Shown here in pieces: positions 7,521 to 15,233 of a DNA stretch of 22,233 nt. The notes beneath the pieces were generated by a model. That model searched no databases, had not been told where the DNA came from, and worked only from the letters and a program-made list of their open reading frames with translations. The position numbers and the translations under genes are program-made. Each line of letters opens with the position of its first letter. Within the stretch, counting starts at the first letter, position 1. The stretch spans positions 1-22,233 of the forward strand of contig JAEDHX010000028.1 in NCBI GenBank assembly GCA_016296785.1, in the 5' to 3' direction. This stretch comes from Coprococcus sp. (GTDB lineage: Bacteria > Bacillota > Clostridia > Lachnospirales > Lachnospiraceae).

Positions 7521-9383
7521 ATGGACAATCAGAATTCAAATAATAATATGAATGATGAAAATGACAATGGCAGGAATAACAAAGGCAAGAATAGATCAAT
7601 ACTTGTTATGCTTGCAATCTCAATAGTCCTTACTTTGTTATGCTGGAAAGCATATGACAAGATTATGAATGGAACACAAAAAGAGATTCCGTATAGTGGA
7701 TTCATTGAGATGCTTGAAGGCGGAGAGCTGGAGGAAATAAAGATATATAGCTCTAAGATAGAGTTTGTGCCTAAGGATAATAGTGATGGCCTTAATAAAA
7801 CAACATATGTTACCGTTGCTATTGATGATGAGGCTTTGGCAGATAAGCTTAAGCTTGCACATCAAAGATACAATACTGTTTATGAGGGCGTAGATGAAAG
7901 CGGAAGTGCAATTATCGGCACAATACTATCATATGTTTTAATGATATTGGCTTTCTATCTGTTCTTATCGCTAATTATGAAAAAAGGCGGCGGCATGATG
8001 GGCGTTGGCAAGGCTAATGCCAAGGTATATGTCGAGAAGAAGACAGGAGTAACATTTGAGGATGTTGCCGGACAGGAGGAGGCGAAGGAATCTCTTACCG
8101 AGATGGTAGATTTTCTTCATAATCCAAAGAAGTATCTTGAGATAGGTGCAAAGCTTCCAAAGGGTGCTCTGCTTGTGGGACCGCCCGGAACAGGTAAGAC
8201 CTTGCTTGCTAAAGCAGTTGCCGGTGAGGCGAATGTGCCATTTTTCTCAATGTCAGGCTCCAGCTTTGTTGAGATGTATGTTGGAGTTGGTGCATCAAGA
8301 GTCAGAGATTTGTTTAAACAGGCAAATCAGATGGCACCATGTATTATTTTTATTGATGAGATTGATGCTATCGGAAGAAGCAGAGATTCTAAACGCGGTT
8401 CTGACTCGGAAAGAGAGCAGACACTAAATCAGCTTCTTGCGGAGATGGACGGCTTTGATACATCAAAAGGAATTGTGATTCTTGCGGCAACTAACAGACC
8501 TGAGGTGCTTGATAAGGCGTTGCTCAGACCTGGCCGTTTTGATAGAAGAGTTATTGTTGAAAAGCCTGATTTGAAGGGTAGAATTGATACCCTGAGGGTT
8601 CATTCAAAGAATGTCAAGATGGATGAATCAGTTGATCTTAGAGAACTTGCACTTGCAACCTCAGGAGCAGTTGGCGCCGACCTTGCTAATATTATTAATG
8701 AAGGTGCGCTTGCAGCGGTAAGATCAGGAAGACAATTTGTATCGCAGCAGGATTTGATTGGTGCGGTAGAGGTTGTATTTGCCGGTAAGGAGAAGAAGGA
8801 CCGTCTTCTAAGCGAGAAGGAAAAGAAGATAGTTGCTTATCATGAGGTAGGACATGCACTTTTGGTCGCTCTTCAGAAGAATACGGAACCAATACAACGT
8901 ATTACTATTGTACCACGTACTATGGGAGCACTCGGATATGTATGGCAGGTGCCTGAGGAAGAGAAGTATCTTCAGTCTAAATCTGAGCTTATGGCTGATT
9001 TAGTAACACTTCTTGGAGGCAGAGCAGCTGAGGAGCTCAAGTTTGATTCCGTAACAACAGGAGCTGCAAATGATATTGAGCAGGCAACAAATAAAGCGCG
9101 TGCAATGATTACCATGTATGGCATGTCTGACAAATTTGGTCTTGTTCAGCTTGAGTCGGTGGAGAGTCAATATTTAGACAGAGCATTATCACTTCAATGT
9201 TCTGATGAAACTGCAACAAAGATTGATAAGGAAATTAGAGATATGCTTAAGGATGCTTATTTAAAGGCTAAGAAGCTTCTTTCTGAGCACATGAATGCAC
9301 TTGATGCAATAGCTGAATTCCTTGTTGAGAAGGAATCAATAACAGGAAAAGAATTTATGGATATTTTGTCGAAAATTGAATAG
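7521..9383 (+). CDS. ftsH: ATP-dependent zinc metalloprotease FtsH
   Basis: A 620-aa membrane-anchored AAA+ protease that degrades damaged or regulatory membrane and cytosolic proteins as a hexamer. It has a polar N-terminus, then TM1 at about 26-43, an extracytoplasmic segment, and TM2 at about 132-153. The AAA module contains Walker A GPPGTGKT (220-227), Walker B FIDEID (Asp279, Glu280) and the second region of homology with ATNRPEVLD and RPGRFDRR. The protease domain has HEVGH at 441-445 in place of the more usual HEAGH, and the third zinc ligand Asp518 in GAANDIEQAT. Length is typical. The start has an AAGGAG ribosome site. It has its own promoter and terminator, and is not next to tilS or hpt, its frequent partners. 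HEVGH keeps both zinc histidines and the catalytic Glu, so activity is expected. Confidence 0.97.
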   Translation: MDNQNSNNNMNDENDNGRNNKGKNRSILVMLAISIVLTLLCWKAYDKIMNGTQKEIPYSGFIEMLEGGELEEIKIYSSKIEFVPKDNSDGLNKTTYVTVAIDDEALADKLKLAHQRYNTVYEGVDESGSAIIGTILSYVLMILAFYLFLSLIMKKGGGMMGVGKANAKVYVEKKTGVTFEDVAGQEEAKESLTEMVDFLHNPKKYLEIGAKLPKGALLVGPPGTGKTLLAKAVAGEANVPFFSMSGSSFVEMYVGVGASRVRDLFKQANQMAPCIIFIDEIDAIGRSRDSKRGSDSEREQTLNQLLAEMDGFDTSKGIVILAATNRPEVLDKALLRPGRFDRRVIVEKPDLKGRIDTLRVHSKNVKMDESVDLRELALATSGAVGADLANIINEGALAAVRSGRQFVSQQDLIGAVEVVFAGKEKKDRLLSEKEKKIVAYHEVGHALLVALQKNTEPIQRITIVPRTMGALGYVWQVPEEEKYLQSKSELMADLVTLLGGRAAEELKFDSVTTGAANDIEQATNKARAMITMYGMSDKFGLVQLESVESQYLDRALSLQCSDETATKIDKEIRDMLKDAYLKAKKLLSEHMNALDAIAEFLVEKESITGKEFMDILSKIE

Positions 9384-9421
9384 AATTATTCTGACACATA
9401 TGATATAATGACACTGCCTTT

Positions 9422-9472
9422 GGGGTTTTCTTCGCCATCCCTTTATGGCGAAGCCCCGGAGCTTTATTTTTT
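9422..9472 (+). terminator. Rho-independent terminator of ftsH
   Basis: CTTCGCCAT (9430-9438) pairs perfectly with ATGGCGAAG (9445-9453). The stem is extended by GGGG (9422-9425) with CCCC (9454-9457) across a four-T bulge. A T-rich tract (TTTATTTTTT) follows at 9463-9472. No U-tract exists on the minus-strand side, so it mainly serves ftsH. Confidence 0.85.
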
Positions 9473-9483
9473 GTGCCATCTGC

Positions 9484-10077
9484 TTACATATTAGTAAGCT
9501 CATCTAATGTCTTGCAATATGCAGGGAGAAAATCGTTCCTGAAATCATTGACCTCCGGCAAAGCAGATGCAAGCTTATCTAGTGCAGCAGATATAGTATC
9601 TTGTGCACTTGAGAATTCTGAATTGCCTGATGCTGTTTCTTCCATGCATTTTATCATGGCAGAAAGCTTGTCTGCAGCTTTAACAAGCCTCCACAGATAT
9701 TCATCTTCGTTATTTTTTAAAAGAATTGGATTGTATGCCTGTCTTAAATCTTCCGGGAGCTTGTCAAGCAGCTTGTGGCATGCAATGTTCTCAACATCCT
9801 TAAATGCTGATTTTAAGTCATTGTTATAATACTTAATTGGGGTAGGCATATCACCGGTAATTATCTCTGATGCATCATGATAGAGGCCTATCAATGCTGC
9901 TTTTTCTGTATTGAGGCTGTTGCCATAGCGAACGTTGCTTATTGTGGCAAGTGCATGTGCAATTACTGCTACCTCAAGACTGTGCTCACATAGGTTCTCC
10001 TCACGGGCATTTCTCATTAGCGCCCATCTGTTAATATATTTCATTCTTGATATCATTGCATAAAAACTATATTCCAT
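9484..10077 (-). CDS. yfbR: YfbR-type 5'-deoxynucleotidase (HD domain)
   Basis: A 197-aa HD-domain phosphohydrolase that dephosphorylates deoxyribonucleoside 5'-monophosphates in the cytosol, for example in dNTP-pool balance and thymidylate supply. It is readily aligned with E. coli YfbR: INRWALMRN, the EHSLEVA segment (His32), LYHDASEIITGDMPTPIKYY (His67, Asp68, Glu71) and the VKAADKLSA segment (Asp136) keep the metal ligands and catalytic Glu. I chose the ATG at 10077 because a CAGGAG ribosome site sits 6 nt upstream and the protein then starts where YfbR homologues start. An ATG at 10107 would add ten residues without a ribosome site. It lies 64 nt after uvrC on the same strand and may be transcribed with it; a DNA-repair/dNTP pairing makes sense. 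Confidence 0.92.
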   Translation of the reverse strand: MEYSFYAMISRMKYINRWALMRNAREENLCEHSLEVAVIAHALATISNVRYGNSLNTEKAALIGLYHDASEIITGDMPTPIKYYNNDLKSAFKDVENIACHKLLDKLPEDLRQAYNPILLKNNEDEYLWRLVKAADKLSAMIKCMEETASGNSEFSSAQDTISAALDKLASALPEVNDFRNDFLPAYCKTLDELTNM

Positions 10078-10083
10078 AATAAT

Positions 10084-10089
10084 CTCCTG
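10084..10089 (-). promoter_or_regulatory. Ribosome binding site deciding the yfbR start
   Basis: Read on the minus strand this is CAGGAG, ending 6 nt before the ATG at 10077. The upstream in-frame ATG at 10107 has no such site. Confidence 0.8.
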
Positions 10090-10141
10090 ACTGTATAATA
10101 TTTGCAAATTTTATTGTATATGAAATCAAAATATTTGCTTC

Positions 10142-11968
10142 TTACAGCTTATCATCCTCGCTGTGGAAAAATTCGTATACTGCTAAAGCGGCAGCCTTGT
10201 TCATGCCCGGTGCGTTTGAAAGCTCTTCTAATGACGCCTGTTTAATTGCATCAATACCCTTGAAATTAGCCATAAGTGATTTTCTCCTTGCAGGACCAAT
10301 TCCATTTATATCATCAAGTATTGAATGAATCTGGGACTTGCTTCTAAGCGATTTGTGATATTCAACGGCAAATCTGTGCGCTTCGTCCTGTAATCTTGTA
10401 ATCATATTGAAGGCATGTGTATTTGAAGGGAATTCAATCTCTTTATTATTATAGTAGAGTCCCCTTGTTCTGTGATAATCATCCTTGACCATGCCGCATA
10501 CCGGTATATTTATATTAAGCTTTTCAAGAACCTCAAGAGCTATATTTACCTGGCCCTTACCACCATCCATCATAAGTATATCCGGCAGAACATGAAACCT
10601 TTCGTCTGTAAACCTTCTTGTCAGGACCTCACGCATGCTGGCATAATCATCAGGGCCATCAATTGTTTTAAGCTTGAATTTTCTATAATCATTTCGTTTT
10701 GCACGACCATTTTCAAATACAACCATTGAAGCAACACAGTGGTACCCGCTTATATGTGATATATCAAAGGCTTCAAGTCGTTTGGCAGAAGGCACACCGA
10801 TTAGCCTTGCCAGCTCATTTGCAGCTCCTTCAGTCTGTTCCTTTTCTCGTTTTAGCTTCTCAGCATCCTGATTAAGCACAAGGAAGGCGTTATCTCTGGC
10901 AAGCTTTAGAAGCTGAAGCTTATCGCCTCGCTTTGGTACTAATATATGAACGCTATTGCCTCGTCTGCTGCTCAGATAATCTTCGATAAGATGAGCATCC
11001 TCAATCTCGTGTTCAAGGATAATTTCCTTTGGAAGATATGGAGTAGAGGCGTAGTATTGCTTAAGAAATGCTTCCATAACGGTGCTATAGCCTTCAGAGG
11101 CTACACCTGTCATATGAAAATGCTCTCTGCCTATCATCTTTCCTTCCCGGACAAAGAAAACAGATATTACACCCTCGTCCATAGTGCCTGCCGCCATTGC
11201 GATAATATCTTTATCGTCACTACTAGTTTTCTCCATTCTCTGTTTAGATGATATATGATGTACGCTTTCAATTAAATCACGAACCTCGGCAGCTTTCTCA
11301 AATTCCATATCATTTGCATAATCCTTCATTTGCTGTTCAAGCTTCTTAAGAACCGGTTGGTGATGACCGGTAAGAAAACGAATGGCTTCTTCAATATTTT
11401 TATTGTATTCTTCCTTAGAAATATAGTTCTGGCATGGTGCCTTGCACTGTTTTATCTGATAGTAGAGGCATGGACGTCCGACACCTGTTTCCTTAGGAAG
11501 GCTTTTGTTGCAGCTCCTAATGTTGTATAGCTTTTTTAGTAGGTCGATTATATCCTTTACAGATTTTGAACTTGTATATGGTCCGAAATATCTTGAGTGG
11601 TCACGCTTCATCTGATGGCTATATAGAATGCGGGGATATTCCTCATCCACAGTGATTCTTATATATGGATAGCCCTTGTCATCAGTTAACATAGTATTAT
11701 AACGAGGCTTGTGCTCCTTAATGAGATTGCACTCAAGAACAAGAGCTTCAATTTCGGAGGCACAAATAATATATTCGAACCATTTTATATGTGCGACCAT
11801 CTTTTCTATCTTTGGCGTTCTCTTATAGCCTGCTTGGAAATATTGATGAACCCTGTTATATAAATCTATAGCTTTTCCTACATATATAATTTCGTCGCTT
11901 AAATCATGCATCAGATATACACCGGGTACATGAGGCAGCTTCTTTAATTCTTCTTCTAAATTAAACAT
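10142..11968 (-). CDS. uvrC: UvrABC excinuclease subunit C
   Basis: A 608-aa dual-incision nuclease of nucleotide excision repair, recruited by UvrB at DNA lesions. The N-terminal GIY-YIG domain shows GVYLM (16-20), YVGKA (29-33) and Arg39, making the 3' incision. A Cys-rich segment (CNKSLPKETGVGRPCLYYQIKQCKAPC) provides the four cysteines of the iron-sulfur/zinc type insertion seen in many UvrC. A UVR motif (LEQQMKDYANDMEFEKAAEVRDLI) that contacts UvrB follows. The RNase H-like domain begins at LEAFDISHISG, including the first catalytic Asp, and makes the 5' incision. The C-terminal double helix-hairpin-helix (INGIGPARRKSL...APGMNKAAALAVYEFF) binds DNA. Length is normal. It is the first gene of a minus-strand pair with yfbR. 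An AGGG ribosome site precedes the ATG. Confidence 0.97.
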   Translation of the reverse strand: MFNLEEELKKLPHVPGVYLMHDLSDEIIYVGKAIDLYNRVHQYFQAGYKRTPKIEKMVAHIKWFEYIICASEIEALVLECNLIKEHKPRYNTMLTDDKGYPYIRITVDEEYPRILYSHQMKRDHSRYFGPYTSSKSVKDIIDLLKKLYNIRSCNKSLPKETGVGRPCLYYQIKQCKAPCQNYISKEEYNKNIEEAIRFLTGHHQPVLKKLEQQMKDYANDMEFEKAAEVRDLIESVHHISSKQRMEKTSSDDKDIIAMAAGTMDEGVISVFFVREGKMIGREHFHMTGVASEGYSTVMEAFLKQYYASTPYLPKEIILEHEIEDAHLIEDYLSSRRGNSVHILVPKRGDKLQLLKLARDNAFLVLNQDAEKLKREKEQTEGAANELARLIGVPSAKRLEAFDISHISGYHCVASMVVFENGRAKRNDYRKFKLKTIDGPDDYASMREVLTRRFTDERFHVLPDILMMDGGKGQVNIALEVLEKLNINIPVCGMVKDDYHRTRGLYYNNKEIEFPSNTHAFNMITRLQDEAHRFAVEYHKSLRSKSQIHSILDDINGIGPARRKSLMANFKGIDAIKQASLEELSNAPGMNKAAALAVYEFFHSEDDKL

Positions 11969-12006
11969 ATAATATCCCTGTTAATTTCTATAATAATCAG
12001 GTTAAT

Positions 12007-12043
12007 CCTGTCATGGCAGCTTCTGAAAAGCTGATATGGCAGG
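12007..12043. promoter_or_regulatory. Long hairpin in the uvrC leader region
   Basis: CCTGTCAT (12007-12014) pairs with ATGGCAGG (12036-12043), including one G-U pair. After a 2x2 internal loop, CAGCTT (12017-12022) pairs with AAGCTG (12028-12033) around a five-base loop. No U-tract follows on either strand, so it is not a normal terminator. On the minus strand it would lie in the 5' leader of uvrC, and its outer arm can alternatively form CAGG-loop-CCTG with 11999-12002. A regulatory role is conjecture. Confidence 0.45.
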
Positions 12044-12063
12044 AATAACACCGGATACCGATT

Positions 12064-12092
12064 ATTGTACCATATCATTTATGTACATACTA
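12064..12092 (-). promoter_or_regulatory. Candidate uvrC promoter
   Basis: On the minus strand TACAAT (12069-12064) is preceded by TGG, giving an extended -10 (TGnTACAAT). The -35 position (12092-12087, TAGTAT) is poor. An alternative is TTGTCT (12116-12111), an 18-bp spacer and TAGTAT (12092-12087). Either gives a uvrC leader of about 90-115 nt containing the hairpin at 12007-12043. Confidence 0.4.
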
Positions 12093-12193
12093 GAACATTT
12101 TCTTTATATGAGACAAATATATTTGGTAAATGCTGTTCTGAAAAATTTAAATAAATACATTAAATAAAGTATGGAAATGTATTCAAATGGTTA

Positions 12194-12222
12194 TTCTCAA
12201 ATCATAGATGATATGGTATCAT
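12194..12222 (+). promoter_or_regulatory. Candidate hprK-glcK promoter
   Basis: TTCTCA (12194-12199), a 17-bp spacer and TATCAT (12217-12222), about 35 nt before the hprK ATG. The -10 matches at 5 of 6 positions and the -35 at 4 of 6. The rest of the 289-nt divergent gap is AT-rich and shows no other clear signal on the plus strand. Confidence 0.45.
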
Positions 12223-12257
12223 AACTAATAGTGAAAAAAGTAGTATAGGAGGATAAT

Positions 12258-13205
12258 ATGATATATAGTGTAACGGTTAGTCAGTTAATTGAAAAGCTGA
12301 ATCTAAAGAATCATACTCCGGAGATTGATACTGATAAGGTGCTTATTCAGGACCCGGGTATTAACAGACCTGCTGTTCAGTTCGGTGGATTCTTTGAGCA
12401 TTTTGATGCAGGACGAGTTCAGATATGCGGTAATGTTGAACATGCATATGTTGCAGCGATGCATACAGAAGAAGAGAATATCGAGATAATGAATGAATTC
12501 TTTTCGTATAAGCCCCCTTGCCTGATATTCTGTCGAGGCCTTGAGCCATATCCATTTATGATAGAAGCGGCTAAGAAATATGGTGTGCCTATTCTAACAT
12601 CAGATGCTGTTACATCTGCGCTTGTTCATGAGGTAGACAGATGGCTTCATGTAGAGCTTGCACCAAGAATATCAGTACATGCCGTACTCGTTGATGTATA
12701 TGGTGAAGGTGTATTAATTATGGGTGAAAGCGGAATCGGTAAATCTGAAGCTGCACTTGAGCTGTTAAAGCGTGGACACAGACTTGTTGCTGATGATGTA
12801 GTTGAGATTAAGAAGGTAAGTGATGCTACATTAGTTGGACGTGCACCTGATATTACAAGACATTTTATCGAGCTTAGAGGAATAGGAATAATTGATGTCA
12901 AGTCATTGTTCGGTGTAGAGTGTGTTAAGACAGATCAGACAATTGACCTTGTTATTAATCTTGAAGAGTGGAGCAAGGATACAGAATATGACAGACTTGG
13001 TCTTGAAGACAAATATATGGAATTCCTTGGTAATAAGGTAGTAAGTCACAATATTCCAATTAGACCAGGACGTAATATTGCTATTATCGTTGAATCTGCA
13101 GCTGTTAATCACAGACAGAAAAAGATGGGTTATAATGCTGCACAGGTATTATATGATAAGGTTACTCAGAATTTAATGAAGGCAAGTGCTAAGAAGGAGG
13201 ATTAA
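12258..13205 (+). CDS. hprK: HPr kinase/phosphorylase
   Basis: A 315-aa bifunctional enzyme that phosphorylates HPr and Crh on Ser46 when glycolytic intermediates are high and removes the phosphate when they are low. This sets carbon catabolite repression in low-GC Gram-positives. The N-terminal domain (about 1-130) is followed by the catalytic domain with Walker A GESGIGKS (156-163), the RGHRLVADD segment, the HFIELRGIGIIDVKSLFG signature and the C-terminal PGRNIAIIVESAAVNHRQKKMGYNAA region. Length is typical. A strong AGGAGG lies just before the ATG. glcK starts 4 nt after its stop and uses a ribosome site inside the end of hprK, so the two are translationally coupled. Its likely substrate, an HPr-like protein, is encoded 4 kb downstream. 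Confidence 0.97.
   Translation: MIYSVTVSQLIEKLNLKNHTPEIDTDKVLIQDPGINRPAVQFGGFFEHFDAGRVQICGNVEHAYVAAMHTEEENIEIMNEFFSYKPPCLIFCRGLEPYPFMIEAAKKYGVPILTSDAVTSALVHEVDRWLHVELAPRISVHAVLVDVYGEGVLIMGESGIGKSEAALELLKRGHRLVADDVVEIKKVSDATLVGRAPDITRHFIELRGIGIIDVKSLFGVECVKTDQTIDLVINLEEWSKDTEYDRLGLEDKYMEFLGNKVVSHNIPIRPGRNIAIIVESAAVNHRQKKMGYNAAQVLYDKVTQNLMKASAKKED
13194..13200 (+). promoter_or_regulatory. Ribosome binding site deciding the glcK start
   Basis: AAGGAGG lies within the last codons of hprK, 9 nt before the ATG at 13210. It supports that ATG over an in-frame upstream start at 13186 that would overlap hprK. Confidence 0.85.
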
Positions 13206-13209
13206 TACA

Positions 13210-14151
13210 ATGGCTAATTATGTATTTGGAGTAGATATAGGTGGTACAACAGTAAAGATAGGTTTGTTCAGTATTGCCGGCGAGATTCTTGATAAATGGG
13301 AGATAACAACAAGAACTGATGAAGGTGGAAGGTATATTCTTGGGGATATTGCAGATTCTATCAAGGCTAAGATAGATGAGAGCGGTATTGCTGCAGATGA
13401 TGTTGCTGGTATTGGAATGGGCGTTCCGGGTCCTGTAAGAGAGGATGGAACAGTTCTAAAGTGTGTAAATCTTGGCTGGGGAATCTTTAATGTTGCAAAT
13501 GAGTTAAATAAGCTGACAGGCTATCCTGTTAAGGCCGGAAATGATGCTAATATGGCTGCCCTTGGTGAAATGTGGCAGGGCGGTGGAAAAGGTCACAAGA
13601 ATATTGTTATGGTTACACTTGGTACAGGCGTTGGCGGAGGCATAATAATTAATGGAAAGATGCTTTCAGGCGTTAATGGTGCCGGAGGAGAAATCGGTCA
13701 TATTTGTGTAAATGATGATGAGACAGATGTATGCGGTTGTGGTAATAAGGGCTGTCTTGAGCAGTATACTTCAGCAACCGGAATAGTAAGACTTGCTAAT
13801 ATCATGCTTAATACAACTGATAAGCCATCAAAGCTTAGAGACGTTATGTATATTTCAGCTAAGGAAATATTTGACGCTGCTAAGGAAGGTGATATTGTTG
13901 CAATGGAGCTGGTTGAGAAGCATGGTAAGGTCCTTGGTAAGGCTCTTGCCCAGATAGCTTGTGTTGTTGATCCGGAAGTATTTGTAATTGGCGGTGGTGT
14001 ATCTCGAGCAGGTGATATTCTTATTAATACAACTGAAAAGTATTTTGGAGAGTATGCTTTTCATGCTTGTAAGCAGACAAAATTTGCTCTTGCAACTCTT
14101 GGAAATGATGCAGGAATGTATGGTGGAGCATGCAGCATACTTAATATGTAA
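13210..14151 (+). CDS. glcK: ROK-family glucokinase
   Basis: A 313-aa cytosolic kinase that phosphorylates glucose to glucose-6-phosphate with ATP. It starts with the ROK phosphate loop FGVDIGGTTVKIGLF. It then has GMGVPGPV, KAGNDANMAALGE (the catalytic Asp in NDAN), the LGTGVGGG loop and the ROK zinc site: His164 in GEIGHIC, then CGCGNKGCLEQY with Cys175, Cys177 and Cys182. The near-complete match to Gram-positive GlcK-type glucokinases, rather than ROK repressors (no N-terminal HTH), supports an enzyme. Coupling to hprK fits a shared role in glucose sensing and use. The exact sugar could be another hexose, but glucose is most likely. Confidence 0.92.
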   Translation: MANYVFGVDIGGTTVKIGLFSIAGEILDKWEITTRTDEGGRYILGDIADSIKAKIDESGIAADDVAGIGMGVPGPVREDGTVLKCVNLGWGIFNVANELNKLTGYPVKAGNDANMAALGEMWQGGGKGHKNIVMVTLGTGVGGGIIINGKMLSGVNGAGGEIGHICVNDDETDVCGCGNKGCLEQYTSATGIVRLANIMLNTTDKPSKLRDVMYISAKEIFDAAKEGDIVAMELVEKHGKVLGKALAQIACVVDPEVFVIGGGVSRAGDILINTTEKYFGEYAFHACKQTKFALATLGNDAGMYGGACSILNM

Positions 14152-14217
14152 AATCTATGTATCGTTAAAATACATAAAGCTTATTGAAAAGATTGTTTTT
14201 TTCTATGATTTTTTATA

Positions 14218-14246
14218 TTGAATTATAAAAGTCTTTAATGTATGAT
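14218..14246 (+). promoter_or_regulatory. Promoter of the murB-rapZ-whiA-HPr-like operon
   Basis: TTGAAT (14218-14223), a 17-bp spacer and TATGAT (14241-14246). The predicted start is near 14253, leaving a leader of about 70 nt before murB. Confidence 0.65.
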
Positions 14247-14257
14247 AGTTTGTGGTA

Positions 14258-14281
14258 AGTGTTGAGTTCTATTTCAACACT
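14258..14281 (+). promoter_or_regulatory. 5' leader hairpin upstream of murB
   Basis: AGTGTTGA (14258-14265) pairs perfectly with TCAACACT (14274-14281) around an 8-nt loop. It would sit a few nucleotides after the predicted transcription start. No U-tract follows directly, so it is more likely an mRNA 5'-end stabiliser or a regulatory site than a terminator. Confidence 0.5.
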
Positions 14282-14323
14282 ACACAGACTATTATTCATT
14301 AAGGATTTTTTTAGGAGACAGAT

Positions 14324-15232
14324 ATGTCGGATTTTTATGAAGCTGTAAGTAGTGCCTTAGGAGAGGATAATGTATTACGAGATGTTCCATTAAGTGAAAT
14401 GACAACCTTTCATGTAGGCGGATTAGCAGACTATGTTGTAAGTCCTGTTGATGCAACACAGCTATCAGTTATACTAAGGCTTTGCAGAGATTATGGTATG
14501 CCTTTTTTTGTGCTTGGTAACGGAAGTAATATACTAGCATCTGATAAGGGCTATAGAGGCGTGATTATTCGCATTTTGTCCGGAATGGAGAATGTTGAGA
14601 TACATGGAACAGTAGTTAAGGCAGCAGCAGGAGCTAAGCTTATTAAGGTTGCCAGAGATGCTTCTAAAGCCGGGCTTACAGGACTTGAATTTGCAACCGG
14701 TATTCCCGGTACTATAGGCGGTGCAATATATATGAACGCCGGAGCCTATGGTGGTGAGATGAAGGATGTTACTAAATCTGTTACAGTTATGGATTATGAA
14801 GGTAATATTCATGTTCTTTCCTGTAAAGATATGGATTATTCATATAGACATAGTGCAATAGAGACAAATAGTTATATTGTATTAGAGGTAGAGCTTCAAT
14901 TAAAGAAGGGAATTCAAGAAGAGATAGATAATAAGATAGATGAGCTGTCTAGTGCAAGAAGGACTAAACAGCCGCTTGAATATCCTTCAGCTGGTTCAAC
15001 CTTTAAAAGACCTGAAGGGTATTTTGCAGGTAAGCTTATATCGGATGCCGGCCTTAAGGGATATAGCATTGGCGGAGCTATGGTTTCTACAAAGCATGCC
15101 GGATTTGTAATTAATGCCGGAGATGCTACTGCCGAGGATATTATGAAGCTTATTATGCATATAAAGAAAGAGGTAAACAGTCAGTTTGGTGTAATGCTTG
15201 AAACTGAGGTAAAAACTTTAGGGGAGTTCTGA
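14324..15232 (+). CDS. murB: UDP-N-acetylenolpyruvoylglucosamine reductase MurB
   Basis: A 302-aa FAD enzyme of peptidoglycan precursor synthesis that reduces the enolpyruvyl group of UDP-GlcNAc-enolpyruvate to give UDP-MurNAc. It shows the FAD-binding segments TTFHVGG, LGNGSNILASDKGYRGVII and GIPGTIGGAIYMNAGAYGGEM, and YSYRHS. The proton-donor serine is Ser225 in PSAGSTFKRP, followed by GGAMVSTKHAGFVIN and the catalytic Glu295 in LETEV. The lack of the extra loop makes it the shorter type II MurB of Gram-positives. A TAGGAGA ribosome site precedes the ATG. rapZ starts one base after its stop, which implies coupled translation. Confidence 0.97.
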   Translation: MSDFYEAVSSALGEDNVLRDVPLSEMTTFHVGGLADYVVSPVDATQLSVILRLCRDYGMPFFVLGNGSNILASDKGYRGVIIRILSGMENVEIHGTVVKAAAGAKLIKVARDASKAGLTGLEFATGIPGTIGGAIYMNAGAYGGEMKDVTKSVTVMDYEGNIHVLSCKDMDYSYRHSAIETNSYIVLEVELQLKKGIQEEIDNKIDELSSARRTKQPLEYPSAGSTFKRPEGYFAGKLISDAGLKGYSIGGAMVSTKHAGFVINAGDATAEDIMKLIMHIKKEVNSQFGVMLETEVKTLGEF

Positions 15233-15233
15233 T

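Noticed and set aside
9473..9829. 118-codon plus-strand open frame opposite yfbR
   Set aside because: It is the antisense shadow of a well-identified YfbR protein and lacks a ribosome site; it also starts inside the ftsH terminator tail.
12093..12108. GAAC-containing sequence upstream of uvrC as an SOS box
   Set aside because: GAACATTTTCTT lacks the second GTTC-type half site at the right spacing.
14156..14215. Possible terminator after glcK
   Set aside because: ATGTAT/ATACAT can pair, but the stem is short and AU-only and the T-runs are over 20 nt away, so it is too weak to call.
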